From: an uncultured bacterium
Lineage (GTDB): Bacteria > Verrucomicrobiota > Verrucomicrobiia > CAIQCK01
Direction of reading: 5' to 3'
Assembly (NCBI GenBank): GCA_903870275.1
Contig: CAIQCK010000014.1
Location: 1-64,000 of the forward strand
DNA: 64,000 nt
Shown: positions 8,535 to 17,459 of the stretch, one piece after another
Layout: every line of letters starts with the position of its first letter
How positions within the stretch are numbered: the stretch's first letter is position 1
The notes under the pieces: model-generated
Told to the model about the DNA's origin: nothing
The model's database searches: none
Seen by the model: the letters and a program-made list of their open reading frames with translations, nothing else
Made by a program: the position numbers and the translations under genes

Positions 8535-9383
8535 TCAGCGCAGATTCTTGGGCAGGGGAAAATATCCCACTTCTTGCACGACTGCCTGGCCGGCATCGCT
8601 CAAACACCAGGTAATGTAGTCGGCCACGGCGTCCACGTCCTTTTCGCTTTTCACGTAACTGAAAAGATAGCGCGCCAGCGGATAGTGGTCGGCATGGACG
8701 TTGGCTTCCGTCGGCGCGAACGCCCCGCTGGATGGCGTCCTGCTGATGGCGAGTGGCTTCACGCCGTGATCATACGCAATGCCTCCGAAGCCGATGGCGT
8801 TGGAATCGCCAGCAACCGCTTGAATGACCGCCGCCGTGCCGGACATCGCCTTGGTGGCGGGAGCGAAATCCTGGCGGTTGAGAACGTGCGCCTTGAAGAA
8901 CTCATACGTGCCGGACGAGTTTTCGCGGCCGTAGAGCGAGATCGGCGCATCCTGGCCTCCGACCTCCTTCCAGTTGCTGATCTTGCCGGTATAAATCTTC
9001 CCGATCTGCGACAGGCTGAGTTTCTCGATGGGATTCGCCTTGTTAACGAAGATGGCAACGGCATCCATGCACATCTTGTATTGGCGGGGTCGCTTGCCGA
9101 ATCGTTCGATGAAGTCTGCGATCTGGGCGGCGCTCATCGGCCACGAGGAGTTGCAAATGTCCACGGTGCCTTTGAGCAACGCTGCAATACCCGTGGCCGA
9201 ACCGCCGCCAGTCACCATGATCTTCGCGTCGGGGTGCGCCCTCGCATAAATTTCCGCCCATCGTTGACCGAGAATGAGCATGGTATCCGAGCCCTTGACG
9301 GCGATTTCCGCCGCATGCGACGGCTTAGCCCAAACGCTTGAAATTACAAGCATTATGGCAAAAATAGATAAACGCATCCTCAT
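8535..9383 (-). CDS. pstS: Phosphate ABC transporter substrate-binding protein PstS
   Basis: 282 residues from ATG 9383. This start gives a standard signal peptide (MRMRLSIFAIMLVISSVW...SHA) and lies just downstream of the Pho-box-like array. Phosphate-binding signatures are visible: VKGSDTM near the mature N-terminus, GGGSATGIAAL, and RENSSGTYEFF. The protein is periplasmic and delivers phosphate to PstCAB. No pstC, pstA, pstB or phoU gene lies in the window, so this is a solitary copy. No ribosome binding site precedes the start. If transcription begins downstream of the last 11-bp repeat, the message would have an almost absent leader. Confidence 0.92.
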   Translation of the reverse strand: MRMRLSIFAIMLVISSVWAKPSHAAEIAVKGSDTMLILGQRWAEIYARAHPDAKIMVTGGGSATGIAALLKGTVDICNSSWPMSAAQIADFIERFGKRPRQYKMCMDAVAIFVNKANPIEKLSLSQIGKIYTGKISNWKEVGGQDAPISLYGRENSSGTYEFFKAHVLNRQDFAPATKAMSGTAAVIQAVAGDSNAIGFGGIAYDHGVKPLAISRTPSSGAFAPTEANVHADHYPLARYLFSYVKSEKDVDAVADYITWCLSDAGQAVVQEVGYFPLPKNLR

Positions 9384-9409
9384 AACTACGACCAATTTGT
9401 GCGACTCAT

Positions 9410-9447
9410 GTGACGGAATTGCAACGCTTATGTTACGGTTGTGTGAC
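9410..9447 (-). promoter_or_regulatory. Pho-box-like array of four 11-bp direct repeats
   Basis: On the pstS strand, GTCAC, GTAAC, GTTGC and GTCAC recur at exactly 11-base steps (plus-strand positions 9443, 9432, 9421 and 9410). PhoB-type response regulators bind 11-bp direct repeats of a TGTCA/GTCAC core with 6-base AT-rich linkers, so this fits a PhoB-like operator. It ends 26 bases before the pstS start and also lies next to the divergent promoter at 9456-9484. Confidence 0.7.
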
Positions 9448-9455
9448 GTTTTTGA

Positions 9456-9484
9456 TTGATTTGCGGAGATGCTTCCGCTGTAAA
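9456..9484 (+). promoter_or_regulatory. Predicted promoter for the gene at 9526
   Basis: TTGATT, a 17-base spacer and TGTAAA. The spacer contains the small inverted repeat GCGGA/TCCGC. It lies 9 bases from the Pho-box-like array, so the secreted unknown may belong to the same phosphate response. Confidence 0.45.
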
Positions 9485-9525
9485 TAGTTGCCGAAGGCAT
9501 GATTGGACAACAGATCAAGGTTCGC

Positions 9526-10023
9526 ATGAACGACTTTAAATTCAAGGTGGCGTGCATCTGCGGAATGATGACTCTGGCCGGCGCCGGCTGGGGAGCGTCC
9601 GTGGACATTTTGAGTCCGGACAAGGCGCAAACCTACGCAGCCAGCCGGGTCTCAAACACGCGGCTCAAATGGAACGACCGGAATCGGATGCTCTACGCGG
9701 ACATCACCTTCGATCCGCAGATGTATGCCGGCGACGGCGATTCCAGCAGGAAAGAGTATTTCCTGTTCGGGATTCCGGGTGTGACCTTCGACCCGCAGAC
9801 GAACACGTTTTACGCCAACGATAACGAAGGCCAGCCCGTGGCCGTCGCCATCAAGAAGCCGGGGATGTTCGGGGGAAGCATCCTTCCCGCGCCCGGCAGT
9901 TGCATCTACGTCTATAAGAACCACGGCGAGGTGCAAGTCGTCCTCAAGGCCAGCACCGTCAACAACGCGGTTCTAAAACATCATTGGGTCGAAAAAGACG
10001 GCGGCTACGCGGACAACCGCTGA
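9526..10023 (+). CDS. Secreted hypothetical protein (165 aa)
   Basis: No family recognised. The start at 9526 is chosen over 9499 because AAGG lies five bases upstream. A signal peptide spans residues 1 to about 24 (FKVACICGMMTLAGAGWGA). The mature part is beta-rich, with aromatic and aspartate-rich segments (LYADITFDPQMYAGDGDSS, EYFLFGIPGVTFDP), and no cysteines. It is divergent from pstS and shares its regulatory region, hinting at a role in the phosphate-limitation response. That link is positional only. Confidence 0.65.
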   Translation: MNDFKFKVACICGMMTLAGAGWGASVDILSPDKAQTYAASRVSNTRLKWNDRNRMLYADITFDPQMYAGDGDSSRKEYFLFGIPGVTFDPQTNTFYANDNEGQPVAVAIKKPGMFGGSILPAPGSCIYVYKNHGEVQVVLKASTVNNAVLKHHWVEKDGGYADNR

Positions 10024-10158
10024 AGATCACGCCGCCAGTTTGGTGCGACGACGTTTCATCCTCACGCGGTCTTTCGGGGGCTATCGCGGACTCACCCCAC
10101 GGCTACGGTCTGTCAAACCTCTGGTCTTCGGTTTTTGCAAACATCTTTCGCCCGACCG

Positions 10159-11631
10159 TTACTTCTCGCGGATAAACTCGTAAATGTTGAAGTAGTCCTG
10201 GCCGGGGTGTTTCCAGGAGTAGTCACAGCGCATGCCGTTGATCATGAGTTCGCTGAAGTGGTTGGGATAGGAATACCACATGCCAATGGCGCGCTGGAGG
10301 GCGGACTCGACGCCGGCAGCGTTGAAGTCGTTGAAGACGTAGCCATTTCGCTCGTGGTAGGGCTTGGGCGCGTGGTTGGCGTCGAAGACGGTATCGGCCA
10401 GGCCGCCGGTGGCGCGAACGACGGGCACGGCGCCGTATTTGAGGCCGATCATTTGCGTGAGGCCGCACGGCTCGAAGAGGCTGGGGACGAGAATCATGTC
10501 CGAGCCGGCGTAGATGAGGTGGGAAAGTTCTTCGTTGAAGCTCAGTTCGATGTGGCAGTCGGGGTTGTCGTTATACTGGCGCTTGAGTCCCCAGAAATGC
10601 TGCGCGATGCGTCCGTCCGGGCTGGTGCCGAGCAGGACAAACTGGCAGCCGTGGCCGATGCAATAGTGGATAGCGTGCGTGATGAGCGGCACGCCCTTCT
10701 GGTGGTCGAGCCGGCCAATGTAAGCGACGATGGGTTTGAAGGCGTCGCGCAACCAGAAGCGGTCGCGCAGCGCCTTCTTGTTGACGAACTTGTCGCCGAG
10801 TTTGTCGGCGGAGTAGGTGCGCGGGATGTGCCGGTCTACCTCCGGGTTCCAGACCTCGTAGTCCACGCCGTTGAGAATGCCGCCCACCTTGTTGCGATGG
10901 ACGTGGAGTGTGTGTCCGAGGCCGTAGTTCTGCCCGGTGTGCATGATTTCCCACGCGTAACGGGGCGAGACGGTGGTGACGAAGTTGGAATAGACGATGC
11001 CGCCCTTCATCAGATTGATGGCGCTGCGGTTGAAGTTATCCAGCAACCGGTCCTGATGAAAGAAGTAGTCGTGGCGGTTGAGGCCGGTGGCGCGCAGGAT
11101 GTGCTCGCCGGTGACGCCCTGATGCTGAAGGTTGTGCAGCGTGTAGCAGACGCGCGGGTGCGTCATGCCAAGGTGCTTGTAGATTTCGTAAAGCATTACC
11201 GGCACCAGTCCCGTCTGCCAGTCGTGGCAGTGGATGATTTCCGGGTGCTTGTTGCTCTTGAGCATGAATTCCAGCGCCGCGCGCGAGAAAAACGCGAACC
11301 GCTGGTCGTCGTCGCTCTGTCCGTAGAACGCGCGGCGGTGGAAAAAATTGTGGTCGGAGTGCGGCTCGATAAAAAAACACTTCCGCCCGTGGACGAAACC
11401 GAAATAGACCGTGCAATGGATGCTTTGGTTATGCCACGGCACCCAAAGGTCTTTGTGGGTGATCTGAAGGCCGAAAATCTGGTCGTAGCGCAGGCAATCG
11501 TATTTCGGCAGGATGATCTCGACGGAGTTGCCGCGAATCTCCATCTCGCGGCACAGCCCGAACACAACGTCCCCCAGCCCGCCCACCTTGGCAACGGGCG
11601 CGCATTCCGGCGTGATCATCACGATATACAT
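10159..11631 (-). CDS. glgA: Glycogen synthase (GT5)
   Basis: 490 residues from ATG 11631 (MYIVMITPECAPVAKVGGLGD). A TTG 11 codons upstream is possible but less likely. It transfers glucose from ADP- or UDP-glucose to the growing alpha-1,4-glucan. The GT5 signature KVGGLGDV places the substrate-binding lysine at K15. HCHDWQTGL and the C-terminal SLFEPCGLTQMIGLKYG are classic GT5 motifs. It is cytoplasmic. It is the last gene of the run GH2-MFS-GH57-glgA, about 100 bases after the GH57 gene, which supports a sugar-to-glycogen storage role. Confidence 0.93.
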   Translation of the reverse strand: MYIVMITPECAPVAKVGGLGDVVFGLCREMEIRGNSVEIILPKYDCLRYDQIFGLQITHKDLWVPWHNQSIHCTVYFGFVHGRKCFFIEPHSDHNFFHRRAFYGQSDDDQRFAFFSRAALEFMLKSNKHPEIIHCHDWQTGLVPVMLYEIYKHLGMTHPRVCYTLHNLQHQGVTGEHILRATGLNRHDYFFHQDRLLDNFNRSAINLMKGGIVYSNFVTTVSPRYAWEIMHTGQNYGLGHTLHVHRNKVGGILNGVDYEVWNPEVDRHIPRTYSADKLGDKFVNKKALRDRFWLRDAFKPIVAYIGRLDHQKGVPLITHAIHYCIGHGCQFVLLGTSPDGRIAQHFWGLKRQYNDNPDCHIELSFNEELSHLIYAGSDMILVPSLFEPCGLTQMIGLKYGAVPVVRATGGLADTVFDANHAPKPYHERNGYVFNDFNAAGVESALQRAIGMWYSYPNHFSELMINGMRCDYSWKHPGQDYFNIYEFIREK

Positions 11632-11732
11632 CGGTAGTTCTTTTTTCTCCCTCTTGAGTTCCAAGCCTCAACGCAGGACAAATACTAACCTGCCAACCCA
11701 CGGCGAGCAACGCGCGTTTTCACCGACTCGCG

Positions 11733-12932
11733 CTACTTCCTGCCCAGCTTCGCCATCGCTGCGTCCAATAAATGATACGCCTGCTCCAAATCGTCGAACG
11801 AACGGTGAACCCAGCGGCTGCCCCAGTAAAAGTTGCAGCTCGTCTCCGCCGTCAAAATAAAATCGTAAGCGCGCACAATCAGTTGGCGAATCTCTTCGGG
11901 ATCGCCCTCTCCCGGTTTCCGTTCGTCGAACGCCTGTTTCACCTGATGATAATAGTCGCTGGCCCGCTGCACTTCGTCCCAACCCTTTTTCTGCAACAGC
12001 GAGCCGGTCCATTGCGTGAAGTCGCCGCCCCAGTGATGCTCGGTGTTCCACGCGCCGCGATGCACCTCCACCTCTTCCGTCGGCGGATACCGGCGCAGAT
12101 AGTCGCCGATGTGAATCGGCGCAAAACCGAGCGTGCCGGCGCGGCAGCGCTCCAGAATCTGCCGGTAGAAAAATCCCCAGAAGCCGCTCTCGACGTTCGT
12201 CGTGCGGAACCAGCCGCCGTTCTCGCCATCGGTCCACGTTGTCACCAGCGCGGGGAAGTCGCACCACTTCGTCCGCTCGCGCACCTCGTGCTGGAACCAG
12301 CCGGGGTCCATGCCCGAGAGCTGGGCGTTGGACAACTCGCGGTCGCGTGGCACCACCACGATCTCCGCGCCGCCGTAGCGCGCCAGATACGGACGGTAGC
12401 GCGTCTCCTCCCAACGCATCGGCCGCTTCGGCTTGATGAAGATGGAATCCACCAGCACGTAGTTGTAACCGTGCCGCTTCAGCATTGGGATCATTTCCAT
12501 GCAGAACCCCATCTCCGGCGGCCAGAACCCGCCGAAACTGTCGCGGCCGAGCAGATGTCTCCCCAACCCCTGCCACCACCCCGTCTGCGCGTCCCAATCC
12601 GCCGGCGGAATCAACGGGTAAACCGGATGATACAACCCGCTGCCCACAATCTCGATCGGCGCGTGATGGAACCGCTTGAGGAAATCCTCGATGTCCACCA
12701 CGTCGCGGAATGTCTGCCGCACGCCGGGGTCTTCGAGTTGCTTCAGCAGCGTCCCCGAAACGCTCAGGTGCAGCCGCGCGACATCGTGATACCCCTCCAG
12801 CATCCGCGTGATGCGGTCGTAGCACCACAGGATTTGCTTCGCCTCCCAGCTCTCGCCGGAATTGTGCAGCGCCACCAGATTGCCCAGCGGCTGATGCAGG
12901 TGTAATCCCAACGCGTGATAAACCTCGGCCAT
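11733..12932 (-). CDS. GH57 family alpha-glucan-acting enzyme
   Basis: 399 residues. ATG 12932 has AAAGGAG upstream, which settles the start even though the frame stays open far upstream through the transporter gene. The N-terminal HLHQP motif (residues 11-15) is characteristic of GH57. The likely nucleophile is E140 (GFWPPEMGF) and the acid/base D235 (TWTDGEN). GH57 members include alpha-amylases, amylopullulanases, 4-alpha-glucanotransferases and branching enzymes; at about 400 residues this is closer to the short amylase/glucanotransferase-type proteins. There is no signal peptide. With glgA directly downstream, glycogen remodelling or turnover is the likely role. Confidence 0.85.
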   Translation of the reverse strand: MAEVYHALGLHLHQPLGNLVALHNSGESWEAKQILWCYDRITRMLEGYHDVARLHLSVSGTLLKQLEDPGVRQTFRDVVDIEDFLKRFHHAPIEIVGSGLYHPVYPLIPPADWDAQTGWWQGLGRHLLGRDSFGGFWPPEMGFCMEMIPMLKRHGYNYVLVDSIFIKPKRPMRWEETRYRPYLARYGGAEIVVVPRDRELSNAQLSGMDPGWFQHEVRERTKWCDFPALVTTWTDGENGGWFRTTNVESGFWGFFYRQILERCRAGTLGFAPIHIGDYLRRYPPTEEVEVHRGAWNTEHHWGGDFTQWTGSLLQKKGWDEVQRASDYYHQVKQAFDERKPGEGDPEEIRQLIVRAYDFILTAETSCNFYWGSRWVHRSFDDLEQAYHLLDAAMAKLGRK

Positions 12933-12976
12933 CGGAATGCTCCTTTTGTGATTGTCGCTTTTGCTTGGCTGCTCTT

Positions 12977-14401
12977 TTAGTCCACCAGTTCCCGCTCGAT
13001 TTGTTCCAGCGTCTTGCCTTTCGTCTCCGGCACGCGCAACAGGATGAAGAAGAATCCGCCGGCGCAAATCGCCGCGTAAATCCAGAACGTCCCCGACATG
13101 CCGACCGCACCTTTCAGGATCGGAAACGTGTAGGTCAGAATGAAGCACGCAATCCACAGCGCCGACACCGCCACCGATACCGCCGCGCCGCGAATGCGGT
13201 TCGGGAATATCTCCGAGATAAGCACCCACGTGATCGGCGCCAGCGACATGCCATAGCAGCCGATGGCGCTCAGCGTGAGCACCAGCACCAGCAGACCTTT
13301 CATTCCCATCGTGTAGGCCGCGCCGAGCAGCAGGTGCGAGACGGCAATGCCCGCGCAACCGATCAGCATCAGGCCGCGCCGGCCGAACCGATCCACCGTG
13401 CCGATGGCGATGAACGTCACCACCAGATTGATCGCGCCGGTAATGACGATGTTGAACAGGATGTCGCTCACGCCGTAGCCGGCGGCTTTGTAGAGTTCCT
13501 CGGCATAGTTGAAGATGACGTTGATGCCGCTCCACTGCTGCAACACCGCGAGCGTCACGCCGACCAGCAATATCTTCACCACCTTCGGCTCCAGCAGGTC
13601 CTGGAAGCGAACGTGATGAATCTCTCCCGAAGCCAGCGTCGCCTGCACGTCGCTCACCTCGCCGTCGGCGTAGGCTGCGCCGCCGATTTTCGCCAGAATC
13701 TTCCGCGCACGTTCGGCCATGCCGTTTTTCACCAGCCAGCGCGGGCTTTCCGGCACGAACATCGCACTGACGAAGAACAACAGCGACGGCCCGGCCACCG
13801 CCGTGAACATCCATCGCCAGCCGGACTGGCCGTTCCACGACTGGCGGATCATCTCCGCCGTCGCACCGTCGGCCACCGGCTGGGCAATCATCCAATTTGC
13901 CACCTGCGCGGCGACGATGCCAATGACGATGGTCAACTGGTTGATCGCCACAAGCCGCCCGCGCATGTGCGCCGGTGCAACCTCGGCGATATACATCGGC
14001 GAGAGGTTCGACGCCATGCCGATGGCCACGCCGCCGAGTATCCGCCACACGACGAACCACACGAATGTCGCCGCCCAGCCCGTCAGCACCGACGAAAGCG
14101 CGAACAACAACGCTGAGATCACCAGCAGCTTTTTCCGCCCAAACCTGTCACTGAGGCCTCCCGTCACCAACGACCCCGCCAGGCATCCGACGAGCGCACA
14201 ACTGTTGGCCCAACCGCTGAGTTCGTCCGAGCTGAGCTGGAAATATTTCTCGAAGAACGGTTTCGCCCCACCGATGACCACCCAATCGTAGCCGAAGAGC
14301 AATCCGCCCAGCGCCGCCACCAGCGAAATGCCCCAGATGTAGGCCATGTTGTATTTCGCTGCGCTCTGGCCGCTGCTGGAGGTCACGGGTGTTGTAATCA
14401 C
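12977..14401 (-). CDS. Sugar porter MFS transporter
   Basis: 474 residues. It starts with GTG at 14401, preceded by AAAGGA. About twelve membrane helices are apparent. Sugar-porter signatures are present: GGLLFGYDWVVIGG in helix 1, RFGRKKLL after helix 2, PESPRWL at the end of helix 6, and PETKGKTLEQIE at the C-terminus. It resembles XylE/GalP-type proton-sugar symporters of the inner membrane; the sugar is not identifiable from sequence. It sits between the secreted GH2 gene and the GH57 gene with gaps of 35 and 44 bases, consistent with one operon in which the released monosaccharide is imported. Confidence 0.9.
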   Translation of the reverse strand: MITTPVTSSSGQSAAKYNMAYIWGISLVAALGGLLFGYDWVVIGGAKPFFEKYFQLSSDELSGWANSCALVGCLAGSLVTGGLSDRFGRKKLLVISALLFALSSVLTGWAATFVWFVVWRILGGVAIGMASNLSPMYIAEVAPAHMRGRLVAINQLTIVIGIVAAQVANWMIAQPVADGATAEMIRQSWNGQSGWRWMFTAVAGPSLLFFVSAMFVPESPRWLVKNGMAERARKILAKIGGAAYADGEVSDVQATLASGEIHHVRFQDLLEPKVVKILLVGVTLAVLQQWSGINVIFNYAEELYKAAGYGVSDILFNIVITGAINLVVTFIAIGTVDRFGRRGLMLIGCAGIAVSHLLLGAAYTMGMKGLLVLVLTLSAIGCYGMSLAPITWVLISEIFPNRIRGAAVSVAVSALWIACFILTYTFPILKGAVGMSGTFWIYAAICAGGFFFILLRVPETKGKTLEQIERELVD

Positions 14402-14436
14402 AGTCTGGTTCCTTTAGCTCAATTTCGCTGCTTCTA

Positions 14437-17337
14437 TCAATTCGTTGCGGACGGGTCCGCCATCAGCCCACGCACTTGGCTCGGTGTGAGTTCGACGGTC
14501 GGATTGAAGCGCTTGCCGGCCATGTAGCGCAACAGACTATGAAGCATCTGGCGCGCGACGGGATTTGCGTCGAGATCGTTCTTCAAATCCATGCTGCACA
14601 CCAGCAGTCTGCCCTTGCCAAGTCTCGCCTCAAAGACAAGGCCCAGCTTGCGCGCGGTGAACCAATCATCAACCACCTGCACCACCGGCCGCAACCCGCG
14701 CGGCAGATCGTCGAGGATCATCGCGCCGGCGCGCGTCACGAGATACCACCACTGCCAGTTGCTGTGGTAATCGGTTGGAAAATCCGCGAGCGCCGGATGC
14801 TTCGGGTCGCAGAGAATGCCGAGCGTTGTCGGCGGCTGGCGGCGCGTCCAGGCGGTGTTCCAGAAGATGCTGGAGAAACCGAGCACCACCTTGTCCCTGG
14901 CGGCGTTCTTCACCGCCGTCGGCGGAATCATCAGCAGCACTTTGCCGCCGGCATCGAGCGCGGCGAGCGCTTTGTCGTCAAGAACCTCGGTGACCAGCAG
15001 GCCTTGCGGCGGCCGTGTGTCCGCTTTCGGCGGATAAATCCAGATGTCCCAGTCGTTTTCGAACGTGGTCCCTTGCAGACTCACTACGAGTTTGTAGCGC
15101 GCCGGCGCGGGCAGGTTCTTCAACTCCGCGCTCATGTGGCACAAGGCAACGCCATTGCCCACGGGAATTGTTTTCCCCGGCAGTTTGCCGCTCGTCACGG
15201 CTTTGCCGTCGTCACCGACGAGCTTCCACGCCGTCACAACGTTCTCCATCGCCGCGGGGCCGAAGTGCGCCACCTCGATGTCGGCTTCGAGATTCTCATC
15301 GGTGGTGAAAACGCGCTTGCCCAGCCGCGCCAACGGAACGGTGGCGTTGCAGAAACGGCTGTATTCCTTCGGCGTGACGTAGCCCTTCTCCTCCCAGAAC
15401 GGGTCGAGCACGCCGACAAGCGCGGTACCCTGGCCGGGAAAATCATGCAGGTCGAGCAACTCGAAGCCGCCCATGCCCGGCGTGCGCAGCGCAGACTCGA
15501 TGTCTTCCTTGTAACAAAGCGCCTGGAGCTTGCCCGACGCGAGCAGGAACTTTCGCGCGAGGCCGCTCATGCCGTGCTCCGCGAGCCGGTCGCGGAAGAT
15601 TTCAAAGTTTTTCGGCTTGAGATAGCCGATGTATTTCTTCATCTCGTCGAAATTCGGATAAACGCACCACTGGCCGATCTCGTGGCTGACAACGGGCACG
15701 ATGCGCTTATCAATGTAATCGCGATAGTCCGTGCACGTTTCGGGCGGTTTGGCGTTGATGCGCGACTTCAGCCCGCCGCCCCACGCCTGAACGCGCGGTC
15801 CGGGCACGCAATGCCACTGGTTCTCCGGCAGTTCAGGCCAGCCTGCGGCGCTGGTCCAGAGCCGGCGTGGGTCTTTGGCTTTATAGTGCTCGACCCACTT
15901 CGCCAGATACGCCTTGTGGTTCTTGCCGCCCGGCTCATTGCCGTAGGGCATGAGGATGAACGACGGATGATTGCCGTAGTATTTCAAAATGCGGTCCGTC
16001 TCCGCATAAACCCACTCGTCCACCGGTTTGCCGTCGCCGATGGTCGTGGACATGTTGGCCCACGATGACGCCTCGATGTGAAAGTAGAAACCAAGTTCGT
16101 CCGCTGCGATAAACGCCGCTTCCGGCGGGCACCACGAGTGAAACCGGATCAGGTTCAGCCCGTGCGCTTTCGCAACGCCGATAATGCGCTTCCATTCCGC
16201 CACCTCGGTCGGCGGGTGGCCGGTCTTCGGGTAAGTGCAGCAATCGAGCGTGCCGCGGATAAAGGTCTTGCGGCCGTTGATGGCAAACTGTGTGCCTTGC
16301 GCAACGAACTCCCGAAACCCGAAAGTCTCAACCGCCGTGTCCGTCTGTCGCCCACCCTGCGCCTCGATCCGCGTCTCGATTTCATACAAGTCGGGTGTGA
16401 ACTCGCTCCAGAGCTTGGGCGGACGGTCGAGTGTCACGACTATCTCCTGCGTAGCGTGGGTGGTAAATATGTGACGATGGTCGGTGGTGAAACCGCGAGC
16501 ATACTCGATCTTGACGCTGGCTCGACCTGCTGCGGAATGTGCGCCCTTCTCGCGGATGATGGCGGTGAGCGTGCCAGCGACGGGATCGAAAAGCGTGTTG
16601 CGAACACCGACCTCCACGCGAACCGTGCCGTCGTTCTTCGGAAAAATACGCTGGTGCGATATCCAAATCCTCGGTTTCGCCTGCAACTGGATGCGACCGA
16701 CGATTCCGTTCCAATTGCCCTGCATGTGGTCGCTGACGCTGTGCGAGTTTTCGCCGACGTCCACAACCAAACGGTTGTCCACGCGAATCGTGAGCCGGTG
16801 TTTGCCGGGCGCCAGCGGGCCGAGTTCGTAGTCGTGCGGCGTCGCGAGCGCGTTGTTTGTGCCAATGAATCTGCCGTCCACCCAAACGCGCGTCTCCCAA
16901 TGCGGTCGCTCCAGCGAAAGCCCGACGGTGAGGCCTTCCCACGCTTTCGGAATCTCGATCTCGCGCTGAAACCACGCTGCGCCGGCGTAGTATTTCTCCG
17001 GCTGGAGCCAGAACGGCACTTTCACATTGCCGGGCTGGCGATATTTCGCGTATTCCGGCGCGGTGAACCACGACTTGTCCACAATGCCACCGATCCACTT
17101 TGTGTCCACCGTCACATCGTCGCCGATGCCCTGCGCCGACAATGAGCCGGGCAGCCTGATCCCGCCCTGCAACTTGCGTTCGAACCATTTATCCGTAACG
17201 CCCGCATCGTTGCGGTCGAGTTGGAATCGCCATGGACCTTCCAGTGAAATCACGCTGTCCGCGCACCAACCCGCCGCGCTCAACTGCAACGCCGCCGCGC
17301 CGCTGGCGCCAATGATCCATCGTTTCAGGTTCTTCAT
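14437..17337 (-). CDS. Exported GH2-family glycosidase (beta-galactosidase/glucuronidase-like)
   Basis: 966 residues. ATG 17337 follows AGAGGAGA, and the protein then starts with a signal peptide (KRWIIGASGAAALQLSAAGWCA). The N-terminal sugar-binding jelly roll (EGPWRFQLDRND, HWETRVWVDGRFIGTNN), the immunoglobulin-like domain and the TIM barrel (FAINGRKTFIRGTLDC, LNLIRFHSWCPPEAAF) are in GH2 order. The acid/base is probably E468 (MPYGNEPGG) and the nucleophile E553 (VSHEIGQW). The C-terminal 250 or so residues add extra beta domains. Specificity (galactosidase, glucuronidase, mannosidase) cannot be read directly. It is first in the run leading to the sugar transporter and glgA. Confidence 0.85.
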   Translation of the reverse strand: MKNLKRWIIGASGAAALQLSAAGWCADSVISLEGPWRFQLDRNDAGVTDKWFERKLQGGIRLPGSLSAQGIGDDVTVDTKWIGGIVDKSWFTAPEYAKYRQPGNVKVPFWLQPEKYYAGAAWFQREIEIPKAWEGLTVGLSLERPHWETRVWVDGRFIGTNNALATPHDYELGPLAPGKHRLTIRVDNRLVVDVGENSHSVSDHMQGNWNGIVGRIQLQAKPRIWISHQRIFPKNDGTVRVEVGVRNTLFDPVAGTLTAIIREKGAHSAAGRASVKIEYARGFTTDHRHIFTTHATQEIVVTLDRPPKLWSEFTPDLYEIETRIEAQGGRQTDTAVETFGFREFVAQGTQFAINGRKTFIRGTLDCCTYPKTGHPPTEVAEWKRIIGVAKAHGLNLIRFHSWCPPEAAFIAADELGFYFHIEASSWANMSTTIGDGKPVDEWVYAETDRILKYYGNHPSFILMPYGNEPGGKNHKAYLAKWVEHYKAKDPRRLWTSAAGWPELPENQWHCVPGPRVQAWGGGLKSRINAKPPETCTDYRDYIDKRIVPVVSHEIGQWCVYPNFDEMKKYIGYLKPKNFEIFRDRLAEHGMSGLARKFLLASGKLQALCYKEDIESALRTPGMGGFELLDLHDFPGQGTALVGVLDPFWEEKGYVTPKEYSRFCNATVPLARLGKRVFTTDENLEADIEVAHFGPAAMENVVTAWKLVGDDGKAVTSGKLPGKTIPVGNGVALCHMSAELKNLPAPARYKLVVSLQGTTFENDWDIWIYPPKADTRPPQGLLVTEVLDDKALAALDAGGKVLLMIPPTAVKNAARDKVVLGFSSIFWNTAWTRRQPPTTLGILCDPKHPALADFPTDYHSNWQWWYLVTRAGAMILDDLPRGLRPVVQVVDDWFTARKLGLVFEARLGKGRLLVCSMDLKNDLDANPVARQMLHSLLRYMAGKRFNPTVELTPSQVRGLMADPSATN

Positions 17338-17459
17338 CGCGTCTCCTCTTTCAACAGACACCGCCGCCACCATAGCGAAAAACCGCCTGTTGCGGAATCA
17401 CTATTGACGGGCGCGCAAAAATCTCCAAGTTTAGGGCGCAATCAGATATAAACGACACC
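17338..17459. other. Divergent promoter region GH2 / msrA
   Basis: 122 bases between diverging starts. A TTGACG at 17405-17410 could serve msrA as a -35 element, but I see no well-spaced -10. No operator-like palindrome stands out. Confidence 0.3.

Noticed and set aside
10135-11637. 500-codon plus-strand frame opposite glgA
   Set aside because: glgA on the other strand has complete family motifs; the plus-strand frame has none.
12933-14060. Upstream extension of the GH57 frame
   Set aside because: Runs through the MFS gene in another frame; the AAAGGAG site at 12932 marks the real start.
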